Origin: Paulinella micropora
Taxonomy: Eukaryota; Cercozoa; Imbricatea; Euglyphida
Assembly: GCA_009731375.1 (NCBI GenBank)
Contig: BJOX01000132.1
Location: 641,639-705,638 of the forward strand
Direction: 5' to 3'
Length of the DNA: 64,000 bases
The number at the start of each line of letters is the position of its first letter. Position 1 is the stretch's first letter. Position numbers and translations under genes: made by a program. The notes beneath the pieces are model-generated. The model did no database searches, was not told where the DNA came from, and saw nothing but the letters and a program-made list of their open reading frames with translations. Positions 11,042 to 20,294 of the stretch are shown here, piece after piece.

Positions 11042-11856
11042 TTATTTCATGCGATAGGCAAAATTTTTTCTTAACTCATCATCAACACTTGAGACATAAA
11101 GAAAATTAAATCTCTCCTTTGTAGCCTCGTGATACTTTTGAAGAAAATAATCAAAGTCAAAAGATAAGTCTAAGTGTTTATACACGAGTTCCATTTTGTC
11201 TTGAGACTGACCCGGAAAGATTAACAAATAATCTAACTGCTTAATGGCTTCTGGCCGTAGGTCATTCAAATACTGACTAGACATAATCACCTTACTTATA
11301 GTGTCTGTTCTTTTTTAACAAATCGCTTACGGACTTATCTCTTAATCCACTCCCTAAATCGTCCAAAACAAAAACAACCTCTGTTGAAATATACTTGCTT
11401 GGTCTCTCTTTCTTCTCACCTCCTTCTTTTTTCTTTTCCTTTCCGAAATAAAGAAATTTTGGTTTCTCTATTTCCTCTTTGTCCTGTTTTATTTCTCCTT
11501 CGTGTTGCTCGTCCTGTCTGTTCAGTTTGTCAAGTTCATAGTCTATCACATTAACACCATCTGATTTAAGAAAGGTATAAATTGCCATTGGGTTTCCCCT
11601 GTTCTTGAAGTGCTTTACCATTGCTTTATAAATGTAGTCCTTGTGTATTGTTGAAGCGATAATGACAATACGGGTCTTTCTGTCGGTTGTCCTTTTCAGT
11701 ATTTCAAAGAGTGCTGTTGTTTTCCCGCTCTTCTTACGGGCAAGTAGAAATATATTTGCATACGGCTCGTTGAATAATTTATAACCCTTGGCTTTTTTGT
11801 TTCCATACCCCTCTTGTTTTACAGGCGTCACCTTGACATTATTGATTTTTTTGCAT
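11042..11856 (-). pseudogene. FtsK/HerA-like genome-packaging ATPase (copy A)
   Basis: Walker A is seen as ARKKSGKTT and Walker B as VVFVLDDLG. A later block SQYLNDLRPEAIKQLDYLLIF is shared with copy B. This is the A32/FtsK-type motor that pumps DNA into the capsid. The likely ATG at 11856 is followed by a 7-A run with one base too many. A 2-base loss at 11291 separates the C-terminal 82 codons. The gene begins just after the stop of the preceding small protein gene, as in a tight late-gene cluster. Confidence 0.88.
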
Positions 11857-11866
11857 CGTGTATATT

Positions 11867-12228
11867 CTAAGCAAGAAATTCCAAACACACAACAATTCGG
11901 CCGGCTAAATTTCCTGTGTCAATATTTCCGCTGTCAGTTTCAAGGACTTTAAATGTATATTGTCAGTCCGTCCATCCAACGACACCTAAATTATACTAAG
12001 GTTTGAAATGTTTGCTATATTACTATCAGCGAATGTGCCGATAATTCCAATTCTGTCCATATAAAGAATTCTGGTTTTGGTTTCCGTCTGGTCGTTCGTA
12101 TAATGAATAAACTTAACATTCATTTTGGTCGGTGTGAATGACATTTGAATATTTTTATTAAATGTTTTGCTTCCAACAAAATCATTGCTCAGAAAAATAA
12201 TCCGCTGATATTTATATTTAGTGGCCAT
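11867..12228 (-). pseudogene. Conserved small virion-module protein (copy A)
   Basis: It starts at ATG 12228 (MATKYKYQRIIFLSNDF). It contains FTPTKMNVKFIHY and RIGIIGTFADSN, and after a frame break near 11990 the ending GRIVVCLEFLA. The homolog at 24342-24710 is intact at 123 codons. It looks beta-rich and is always next to the ATPase, so a minor capsid part is plausible. I do not recognise the family. Its start lies 13 nt from the start of the opposite-strand cysteine-rich ORF. Confidence 0.6.
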
Positions 12229-12241
12229 GATTATATTACTG

Positions 12242-12476
12242 ATGATAAACTTTTTAATAACAAAAATATTTTCGCGAACTGCCTGCGACTTTTACTCTGG
12301 GGTAAGCGAAAAAAAGAATGAGAGTTGTGCTTATCAAGGAATAGAAAATAAATTTAAATGTGTGTATAAGCCTATGAGTGATTGGTGTGTTAAAATTTGA
12401 TGAAGCCATTCATTTAATTTGCTCAAATGATGCTATGTGGTATAAAACTCAAGTATATGAATGCTCGTCTTTTTGA
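12242..12476 (+). pseudogene. Small cysteine-rich ORF on the opposite strand (copy A)
   Basis: The ATG at 12242 opens MINFLITKIFSRTACDFY and continues with ESCAY, KFKCVYKPMSDWCV. After an extra A near 12400 the frame resumes with FDEAIHLICSNDAMWYK and ends YECSSF at a TGA (12474). Six cysteines are at positions matched in copy B (24063-24330). The short hydrophobic N-terminus suggests secretion or membrane anchoring. It starts divergently, 13 nt from the neighbouring virion gene, in both proviruses. The function is unknown, but conservation of the protein reading in two diverged copies argues that it was a real gene. Confidence 0.6.
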
Positions 12477-12536
12477 AAAAAAGGACACACAAACACCGAA
12501 GGTGTGTTGTGACGCTTCGCTCACAAAAACTGAGTT
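12477..12536. repeat. Paired hairpins with GAA/TTC loops
   Basis: ACACCGAAGGTGT is a perfect hairpin with a GAA loop. It is followed at once by GTTGTGACGCTTCGCTCACA, the reverse complement of a segment at about 4590-4610 inside another provirus A gene. This is a small dispersed repeat of provirus A. Confidence 0.55.
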
Positions 12537-12892
12537 TCATTTCTTACTTGAAAAAGGTGATGGAAGGCAAATTCCTATGAGTAAGGTCAAAATACCGACA
12601 TAAGTATTAGCAACCTCGCACGGCAAGTTCTTTTCAGATAGCCTCACGATACAAAGGGTTATGATGGCAATAATGATACCCATTTGAAATAAGTATTTAA
12701 TAAGTCGGCTGTCGGTCGGTCTGTTTTTTATACAACAACAATTCCAGTTATCTTCCAATTCGTGCTCTACTTTTTTTCCTCAGTCTTTAGTTCTACTTCA
12801 AGAACACGAGACTTTAATTCTGGAGTTAGTTCGCCATCCATATCCATAATAGGTGGAGGTCTGTGAAGTCTAGTTGTATTATTGTTTGACAT
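12537..12892 (-). pseudogene. Two-TM membrane protein (copy A)
   Basis: The ATG at 12892 overlaps the end of the fiber gene by about 14 nt. A proline-rich N-terminus (RLHRPPPIMDMDGELTPELK) is followed by EDNWNCCCIKNRPTD and two membrane segments (about IKYLFQMGIIIAIITLCIV and TYVGILTLLIGICL). A 7-A run near 12770, which is 8 A in copy B, breaks the frame. A CCC cluster next to the first membrane segment could be acylated, which is inference. It is likely a particle or host-membrane protein. Confidence 0.65.
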
Positions 12893-14297
12893 TTGAAAAA
12901 ACGACTGCTCTGATTTCTGCAAATTGGTTTGCTTGGTCTTGTAACATATTAAGTAAAGTTTTATTTTCTTTTTCTAAATTAACTAACTTTTCTGATAATT
13001 GTTGAACCGCTTTAATTAATGGGGCGATAAACTCGGTATAACCTATACCATAACCGACATCACCACTATCAACACATTTAACATCTTCTGGATTAACACT
13101 CACACCTTTCAATTCGCATTCTTTTTTTGCTTTGGACACGGAACCATAATTGTTTCTTTTATAAAACCGCCAAAATCTAGCATATCCATTTCTGTTAGTA
13201 TGTCCTCTAATTCTTGTGCTATTAAGCCAGTCCTACATTTTTTTTATCATCAATCATACGATAGCAGACTGGATTTAACTTATTAATAAAATCTAAGCCT
13301 AAGCATTCCTTTATATCTTCCTTTTTTCTCCTGTTTGAATATTGAATTGGATTAGACAATACCCATAATTGTCCATCGCTTGCTTTCAAAGACATTAAAG
13401 CAGTATTTGAACTATTCTCCCATATGAACCCACTCGTTGAAGAATTATTCACTCTAAATCTAAAAGCATAAGAAGTTAATCCTCCGCCTACTCCTCCTAC
13501 TGGTGCTGTTCCTCCATTTAATGCTTTATTTGCTCCAGACTGAGACATATAAATCCCCCATGCTGAATCAGCAGTATCCCATACAAATATTCCTCTCGCA
13601 TTCGTCCCGTCTGTTTGTCCTTGAATTCCTATTTTCGCTCCATTAGTAGTTGTGGTCGTTAGCAACCCAGAATATGTAATTCCCGCATTCGCCGTTATTA
13701 ATCCACTAGCCGTTATTGCCTTTGTTGTTAATAAGCCTGCTGTATCAAGTTCAAGAGCCACAGACCAAGGAACAGCAGTCCCGACACTTTTCCCACGATC
13801 ATACAAAAATCTAAGTTTGTTGGAAAATTTATTAATTAAAAGGTTTGAACTCGCATAACTTGATTTCCATCCCGCGCCATCTAAATAAGCATCAAAACCC
13901 ATATTTATGCTATTATGTGCTAAATTAAATAGTCCAAATGTAGGATAAATATCTTCTGTTGTAATTGCCTGCAAATGTGCTCCAGTTGTATTGTTGTTAA
14001 ATGTCCCATACAATTCTAAGCCCGCTGTCGTACCTATTCCTTTTGTTGTGTTTCCTATAATTATTGGTTTGCCTGTTGCTGCTGTTATTTTATCGCTTGC
14101 CGTTAATGTTGTTGTAGTCATGCCAGCAGTTGAAGTGATTGATGTTCCCGTTATTGTTCCAGCACTTGTTATGTTGTTTGAGTTCATATCCAAAGCACCA
14201 TAAAACCGCATACCGCCAGCATTGTTAAAACGGACAATGTCAGATGAAGCACTTTTATTATCCAAAAGTTTTGAAATATAAAGACCTGCTCCTTTTG

Positions 14298-14307
14298 NNN
14301 NNNNNNN
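14298..14307. other. 10-N assembly gap with near-duplicate flanks
   Basis: ATAAAG..CC.GC(T/C)CCTTTT occurs on both sides of the gap, as if overlapping contig ends were not merged. Confidence 0.8.
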
Positions 14308-14825
14308 TATAAAGTCCCGCCCCTTTTACATCAAATGCTACATTCGTGAATACAGAACCTCTTTGGTCTGAAATTTCAAAGTTGTAATATGTTGCCGTGT
14401 TCATATCCAAACTAGCAATCCAAACTAGCAATTGACCCGATATTACTTGTAGAATTGAAAACGATGAATGTGCCTTTTGTTGTTGAATTGATTGAATTTC
14501 CAGTTATTTCAACGCCACTGCTATATGTCTTAATTCCTGCTATGGTTTGGTTTCCTGAGGTTTTAACTGCCGAAGTATCAAGAACAGAAACATCCACACC
14601 ATCAACCAGATTTACATTTGTTATGCTTTGGTTTCCCATATTTAGCCCTCCTGTCATACTAGCAGTGCCGTCTAATCTAAGAAAGGGTGATGCCACGTTT
14701 CTCCATTGTCCTGTGCTATAAATGAGTAGTTGATTATCTGCTGCTGTTGTTATAATCACATCGCTATGTGTATCAATACTTCCACTCGCCGACACTTTCG
14801 CCGTGTTCGTATCGTGCTCTGATAG

Positions 14826-14835
14826 NNNNNNNNNN
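14826..14835. other. 10-N assembly gap with duplicated flanks
   Basis: About 42 nt before the gap (CACTCGCCGACACTTTCGCC and onward to CTGATAG) recur directly after it with one base missing. This is an assembly artefact, not a biological repeat. Confidence 0.85.
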
Positions 14836-15939
14836 CACTCGCCGACACTTCGCCGTGTTCGTATCGTGCTCTGATAGCCAAGTTGTGATAGACCTACCAT
14901 TTAGTTGATTTACATTTGTTATGCTTTGGCTTTTCATATCAAGACCCCCACTCGCATTTACTATACTGCTAAATGTTTTAATTCCTCCTATGGTTTGGTC
15001 TCCTGTTAGTTTAACCACCGAACCATCAACTGCGAGATTAGCGAGATTAATTCCATTATATGTAGAAGCCCCTGAAATAGCAAAACCGCCCATATTTAGT
15101 CCTTCCGTCATACTGGCTGTGCCGTCTAATCTAAGAAAGGGTGGTGTGGTGTTTCTCCATTGTCCTGTGCTATACATAAGCAGTTGGTTATCTGCTGGGA
15201 AGCCTGATATTGTCACATCGCTGTGGCTATCTATACTTCCACTCGCTGAAACTTTCTCATTATCATTATGCTCAAATATCCATTCATCAACATCTTTTGT
15301 ATTTAGCAAATTTACTCCTGTTATATTCAAATATCCTCCCATACTAATATTGCCGAATTCATCAACATTTATCGAAAGGTTTTATTTACCCAGTTTATTG
15401 AATTATATGTTAGATAACTATTAGTGGCTATTGGTGCGGTTATGGCTACATCAGAAAGTGTGTCAATTGAACCGAGGGCTGTATTCTTCCATTTGCCTTC
15501 TACATCGTTGTAAGTTAAGTATTGTCCGCTCGCTTGTGCAAATATGTTTGTGTCTATCAAATTATATAAACTGGTTTGGTGCGGATTGGAAGTATTAGAG
15601 CGGTGTTGAGTTGAGGCTTTGACGTCGTCGTTGTCCATCACTCGTTGCTCTGTATAGTATAAATTTTTTCCTTCTTTGATGTCCGTCGTTGATTTTAAAG
15701 CGAGCCGTGTATCAAATCGCGCATCAGTATAATAAAGATTTATTGGGTCGGAATCTTCTGGCACTCTGTCTGTATTCAGACCGACTATGTTTGTGTTGGT
15801 AAGGTCAAGGTTAAGTATATTTAGACTATCAACAGCCAACTCATTAAGGCCGAGTAATGATTTATATTGCGACATTGGTATATATTAATTAATTATTTAT
15901 TTATTTAAAAAATACTAAAATATAATAATCTTAGTATAA

Positions 15940-16421
15940 ATGCCGTCTCCCGAAGCAAGTCGTGGGGTAAAGCTGTGGAAAGTATTAAGAGCAAAAAGCA
16001 ACATAAGGTTGAAATAGCGAAAGAGAAATTAGCAAAGTGTAGAAAGGCTTATGTAGGCGATGATGAAGAGATGGAGGAAAAGATAAACCGCATGGCCGAA
16101 ATGGGTGTTGCTAATGATATTATTAATGGAAAAGACCAAGATGACACACCAGAAGAAAGCAGTGAGAGCGTGGCTAAGATGAAAATAAGAAGAAAGAAAG
16201 CGGAAGCAAAGAAGAAAGTAAGTAAAAAGCCTGTGCCTGAGCCTGAATCTGATGAGAGCGAAAGCGAAAGTGAAGAAAGTGAAGAAGAGCCGAAGCCTAA
16301 ATCTAAGAAAGGAAATCGTAAGAAGTCGAACATATCTGTTAATGTTTATAATCAAGCAGAGAAGCCAAGTAAGAAAGAAAAAAATAATGATGATGTCTCA
16401 AAGATGCTTTTAAAATTTTGA
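15940..16421 (+). pseudogene. Lysine/acid-rich protein with conserved C-terminal motif (copy A)
   Basis: ATG 15940 (MPSPEASRG) is followed by a frame break before about 15975. The rest is a highly charged protein with an acidic serine tract (ESDESESESEESEEE), a Lys-rich stretch, and a tail motif GNRKKSNISVNVYNQ ending KMLLKF. The same tail is in copy B at 19729-20225. The acidic Ser/Glu tract suits casein kinase 2 phosphorylation. It lies 9 nt before the integrase gene and diverges from the fiber gene. Chromatin or DNA-binding roles can be imagined, but no family is recognised. Confidence 0.55.
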
Positions 16422-16430
16422 TAATATATC

Positions 16431-17418
16431 ATGGACTACAAACATAGTCAGCAACAAGAAACTCCTGAGCAGACAGAGCGGAAAGAAAAACTTGAAGAAG
16501 CAATTGAAATACACAAGCAATCAAAGCCAGCTAAGATATGGAACACAATAACTGCCCCCGAGGCTAAACCACTAAGCCAAGTATTTATTGACTTAATGGA
16601 TATGTCAAAGGTTGCGACAAAGAAAGGTAATGCTAACTATAATTTCGGACTAGTAGCAATTGATGTATATAGCCGTCGTGGCTGGATTGAGCCAATTAAA
16701 AATAAAACTACAGGTTATGTTTTGGAAGGATTAAAAAAATATTTACAAAAGAAGTCCCTAAAAGTATTACTTCAGATAATGGCGGTGAGTTTAAGGGTCA
16801 AGTGGCTGAATATTTTAGACAGAACAATATTGAACACAGACCGGTTCAAGTAGGCGATCACAGAACAATGGGGATAATAGATAGATTTATTAGAACAATA
16901 CGGAATGAATTAAATTTAATATGGGAATTTAATGAAAATTTTCAATGGGTGCCGATTATTCATGAAGTTGTTGATGCTTATAATAAAACATATCATACAA
17001 CAATAAAAGCCGTTCCTATTAATGTTTATGAAGGGACTGAAAAAAACACCCAGGAAATATACAGAAATATTTTAATTAATGAATTCCCTAAGTGAACAAG
17101 AGTGAGAAAGGAATTAGAAAGAACTATTTTTTCTAAAGGTGATAAACAATTCAGTAAAACTATATTTAAGGTTAAAGGCCGTAAGGGCTTCAAAGTTATC
17201 TTGTCAGAAGAGGACTTAGTAAGGCAGAGTGAATTATTAAAGACCCATGTTGATGAGCAACCGGAAGAAACAGAACCGGCAGAGCAGTTAGCTGATAAAG
17301 TTAAACAAATTACTAAAGAGAAAAAAAAATTAATTTATTAAAATCACTTGACATTAAACCGGAAAACATACGAAGTAGTGCTAGAATTAAAAAGAAAGTT
17401 AATAAATTGGACTTGTAA
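16431..17418 (+). pseudogene. Retroviral-type integrase (rve fold) (copy A)
   Basis: It starts at ATG 16431. The first catalytic Asp is in QVFIDLMDMSKVA, the second in TSDNGGEFKG (after a frame break near 16750), and the third acidic position in GIIDRFIRTIRNEL, where Asp stands in place of the usual Glu. It continues with DAYNKTYHTTI and a C-terminal SH3-like basic region. Further breaks occur near 17095 and 17335, and the stop is at 17416. Polinton integrases sit at one end of the element, as here, and insert the linear genome into host DNA. Confidence 0.85.
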
Positions 17419-17422
17419 TGAT

Positions 17423-17740
17423 TCAATTATTTTCGGCTTGAATGTATTTCTTATGTTTTCATGTTGTCTCGTGAATTGCTTTCCCATTTATCCTTATAGT
17501 TGAACCACATTCACATTTTATTTTTTCTATACTTAAATCATCATTTGAAAGATTAATTCCTTTCATTCTTAATTCGTGATTGCTTGATAAAAGATGTCTT
17601 GTTTTGTAAACATTTGTTGTCTCTTCACCACATTCAGATACAATTTTTTTCTTCATCCATTCCTTATTCCATTCATTTTTGTATTGTTGTTTATTTTGCT
17701 TAACTCGTTCATCATTGTATTTGTTCCAAACTTCATATTT
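17423..17740 (-). pseudogene. C-terminal remnant of a GIY-YIG homing endonuclease
   Basis: Only the C-terminal region remains. A run KYNDERVKQNKQQYKNEW is followed by two finger-like repeats, SECGEETTNVYKTRHLL and CECGSTIRINGKAIH, the second ending KHKKYIQ after an in-frame TGA. Such CxCG...H...H repeats end many viral GIY-YIG proteins. The catalytic N-terminal domain is missing. The sequence stops where provirus B's terminal repeat begins (17741-17745), so this gene was probably cut by that insertion or by a rearrangement. Confidence 0.6.
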
Positions 17741-17744
17741 AGGT

Positions 17745-18037
17745 TAAAAAAAAACAAGGGAAGAAAGGGGGGATGTTTTCTAAGCCTCCCCCCCCCCTTT
17801 CCGTTTTGAATTTTGCTATCGTTTGCCATTTTTGCCATATTCGTTCATATAAAAGAGATAACAGCATAAATCCCCCGTTTTTACATACTACGACAAAAAA
17901 AAGTTGTGTCCAAGGCAAATCGGCTCCCCGAAGGAAAATTGCCCATTGAAGTTCGGCTGACACCCCCTGAATGCCTTTATGGTCCAATCATAAATCAAAA
18001 ATAATCTTTTTCTTTTTGTGCCGTTTGGTTTCAATTA
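17745..18037. repeat. Left terminal inverted repeat of provirus B
   Basis: It is the inverted copy of 39294-39587 with few mismatches. It includes C/G homopolymers, a unit with ATATGAACGAATATGGC, and the 3' end of the integrase gene. The outer end is blurred by an A-run. Confidence 0.9.
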
Positions 18038-19476
18038 TGTTTTCTGGTTGTATGTATTCTTTTTTTAACTGTTGCTTTATTTTCTTCTCCTCGTTATCTC
18101 TTGAACTTGTTCGTCAATTTGCTTTTCATCATCAACTGGCTTTTCAAACTTGGTCTTTAACAACTCGCGGGGGCTAACTACTTCTTTATTAGATAGCACA
18201 ATCTTAAATCCATTTCTACCCAAAACCGTATATACCTGCTTTGACCAAGTTCGGCCTCCTTTGGAAAATAGATTTCGCTGAACTTCTCGTCTTACCTTAT
18301 CGCCAGGTTCAAAATCATTAATACTTTCATCTCTTTCAATTTTTTTGTTTATTAGTAGCTTTTCCTTTCAATACATCAACTGGTCTAGCTTTGATTGTTG
18401 GATGAAAACGAGTATTGTAAGCTTTAACCATATCATCAATGTATGAGACCCAGTCAAAGTTCCCATTAGTTTCAAATAGTATGTCAAGCCACCTTCTAAT
18501 CGTTCTGGTAACTCTATCAACTATTGCGAGTGCTTTGTGGTCTCCTACTTCAACTGTTCTGTGTTCAATGTTATGTTCATCAAAATATTTATTAACTGCT
18601 CCTTTGTATTCTCCTCCACTATCTGTTGTAATGATTTCTGGGATATATGGAATAGATTTTAAACCAGTATATATGTGGATAAATCACGTGTTTGTCGTTG
18701 TTAAACTTTACTAATAACGGTCAAAGCCGGCTGCCGGGCTTCGGTTAAGCTGTTTTCGGTTTGTTCATTTTTCCTGCTGCGGTTTCTTTTGCACTGCTTG
18801 TAATTCATTTGCGTTAAGGCCGCTGCTTTCTAATGCCTTTACATTAAGTTTTATTATTTTCCAATTTACCCTTCGTTTTTCCCTTTTCTAGCTTTATTTG
18901 GAAGACTAGTGTTTTCTGAAATTTAGGGACTTGCTTTCGAAGTTTTTGAGTATCTTTATTCACAATTCGTCTCGGTTTCGAATTTCGTTTTGTGTTCCCT
19001 CCCACCCGTTTTAGTTATTCTTTGCGGGGGACCTGGGTAGTGCCGGGTGGCCAACCTGGCTAGGACGGACACGGCGCGTGTCGGCTTAGTTTTCTTTCAT
19101 AATAATCCTAAACCCATTGTGTGCGGCTTGCACTTTCTCTTGCACCCGGCATGGGCCAAGCTGCCTCTATCTGTCCATTGTCTTATTATATTAAATATCG
19201 GCTTTCGACCTTATGGTTAGAGTTTAACTTCATTCGCAGTTTTATTTTTTAGCGGTCTAACTTCTAAAAATCTACTATTAGTATCAATCCAAACCAACAT
19301 AAAAGCATTTTTTTATTACCTGGCTTATCTTTTAACTTAGCCATATCGGCTAAATCTACGAACACTTGTTTCAAAGGTTTATCAGCCCATATCGTATTCC
19401 ATTTCTTACTTTGTTTTTTTTGAAAATGTAGTTCTAATGCCTGTTGTTCTTTCAGTTCTTGTAATTCGTCGTCCAT
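17988..19476 (-). pseudogene. Retroviral-type integrase (copy B), split by a transposon
   Basis: It starts at ATG 19476 (MDDELQELKEQQALELHF). The first catalytic Asp is in QVFVDLADMAKL, the second in TTDSGGEYKG (about 18620). The third acidic position is Asp in LAIVDRVTRTIRRWL, the same replacement as in copy A. An insertion flanked by TTAA splits the gene between 18701 and 19227. Other breaks are near 19270 and 18360. The C-terminal basic tail (ETKRHKKKKIIFDL) ends at 17988, inside the terminal repeat, a layout typical of Polintons. Confidence 0.85.
18701..19227. mobile_element. Non-autonomous DNA transposon with TTAA target duplication
   Basis: The insert is bounded by TTAA at 18701-18704 and 19224-19227. 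Imperfect inverted ends follow: left ACTTTACTAATAACGGTC then AAAGCCG, right (reverse complement) ACTCTAACCATAAGGTCG then AAAGCCG. It has no ORF and a base composition more GC-rich than the provirus. A TTAA duplication suggests a piggyBac-type enzyme, although the end bases are not the usual CCC. It interrupts the integrase and so post-dates integration. Confidence 0.7.
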
Positions 19477-19540
19477 CGCACCTCCTAATACTTAATGACA
19501 CCTAATGCTTTATCCTTATATATTAATCTTTCTTTTTTTT

Positions 19541-19723
19541 CTAGTTCAAAACAATAATTAGAACAAAACTCATACATATAAAACCAATCAAAACTATCAT
19601 CAATTGCTGTAATCTGGTTAATCCACACACATAGCAACTATTGAAGTCGTAATCACGATGATTATATAGATAGTCCATAATGTGTAAACGAACATCTAAT
19701 GGTAATTTTTTAATCTTCGACAT
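19541..19723 (-). CDS. Small protein with F-box-like N-terminus and one TM segment
   Basis: This 60-codon ORF starts at ATG 19723, five bases after the stop of the lysine-rich gene and before the integrase. The N-terminus KLPLDVRLHIMDYLYNH resembles the first helix of F-box proteins. A CYVC pair and a C-terminal membrane segment (MIVLIGFICMSFVLIIVLN) follow. Provirus A has no counterpart, since only 9 nt separate the two flanking genes there. The function is unknown, and the F-box reading is weak. Confidence 0.5.
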   Translation of the reverse strand: MSKIKKLPLDVRLHIMDYLYNHRDYDFNSCYVCGLTRLQQLMIVLIGFICMSFVLIIVLN

Positions 19724-19728
19724 CTATA

Positions 19729-20225
19729 CTAGAACTTTAAAAATATCTTAGATGTGTCATTGTTATCTTTTTTTGGTTTCTCGGGTTGTTGATTATAAAC
19801 ATTAACTGATATGTTTGATTTCTTACCTGTACCTTTCTTAGGCTGTTCTTCTTCACTTTCGCTTTTGCTATCCTCGCTATCTTCTTCCACTTTCTTTTTT
19901 ACCACTTTCTTCGCCTTCTTCTGTTTGGTTTTAAGTTTCATCTTTGATATTTTATCCGCAATGAGGTCAACGAAATCGTGTTCAACCTCTTCATCGCTTT
20001 CCTCACTTATCTCACCATCCCGCCCATCAATCATATCCTTGCCAACTGCTTCTTAGTAATGTGGTCCATCTTTTCGTCATTGGTCATTTCTTTCACATTC
20101 CTAGCCTCTTCCTCAGCAAGTAGTTCCCTCGCCCTCTCAATCTTTCTCTGCCTAGCATATTGCTTCTTCATTACAGTCGCTTTTTCAAGGTTCTTTATGG
20201 CAATATCTCTATTACCTCTTGGCAT
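19729..20225 (-). pseudogene. Lysine/acid-rich protein with conserved C-terminal motif (copy B)
   Basis: ATG 20225 (MPRGNRDIAIKNLEKATV) opens a charged helical N-terminus. A frame break near 20032 leads to an acidic part (SEESDEEVEHDF), a Lys-rich part, an acidic serine tract and the tail GKKSNISVNVYNQ ending SKIFLKF. The tail is the best-conserved part when compared with 15940-16421. It diverges from the fiber gene with about 70 bp between starts. Confidence 0.55.
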
Positions 20226-20294
20226 TGTTTGTTTCGGTTGTATATCTAACCAAAAATAATTTTTATTCGGATTAATTATTATCCTAAATATACA

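Larger units (their letters stand above)
12879..15875 (-). pseudogene. Tail-fiber-like protein with C-terminal S74 chaperone domain (copy A)
   Basis: It starts at ATG 15875 (MSQYKSLLGLNELAV). It has a SNPHQTSLYNLI segment known from phage fibers. Repeated blocks follow of the type SASGSIDTHSDV, FLRLDGTASMTGGLNM and SGNQTIAGIKTYSSG, suggesting a trimeric beta-helical shaft. The C-terminus reads RRKKEDIKECLGLDFINKL and YTEFIAPLIKAVQQL, the intramolecular chaperone (peptidase S74) domain that trimerises and cuts itself off. Frame breaks lie near 15360, 14270 and 13225, and gaps at 14298-14307 and 14826-14835. The sequence around the second gap is duplicated by the assembly. It would bind the host cell. 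Confidence 0.8.
1918..17740. mobile_element. Polinton-like provirus A (left-truncated)
   Basis: This is a viral gene block. A truncated pPolB and two FGKYKGK proteins lie on the plus strand, the virion module on the minus strand (15875 down to 4887), and the lysine-rich protein and integrase on the plus strand at the right end. The order mirrors provirus B. The left end is lost inside the polymerase, and no terminal inverted repeat was recognised for this copy. The right end is a GIY-YIG remnant cut exactly where provirus B's terminal repeat begins. Most genes carry frameshifts. Confidence 0.85.

Noticed and set aside
14826-14835. Tandem duplication within the fiber gene
   Set aside because: The repeat is confined to the two flanks of a 10-N placeholder gap, which indicates unmerged contig ends.
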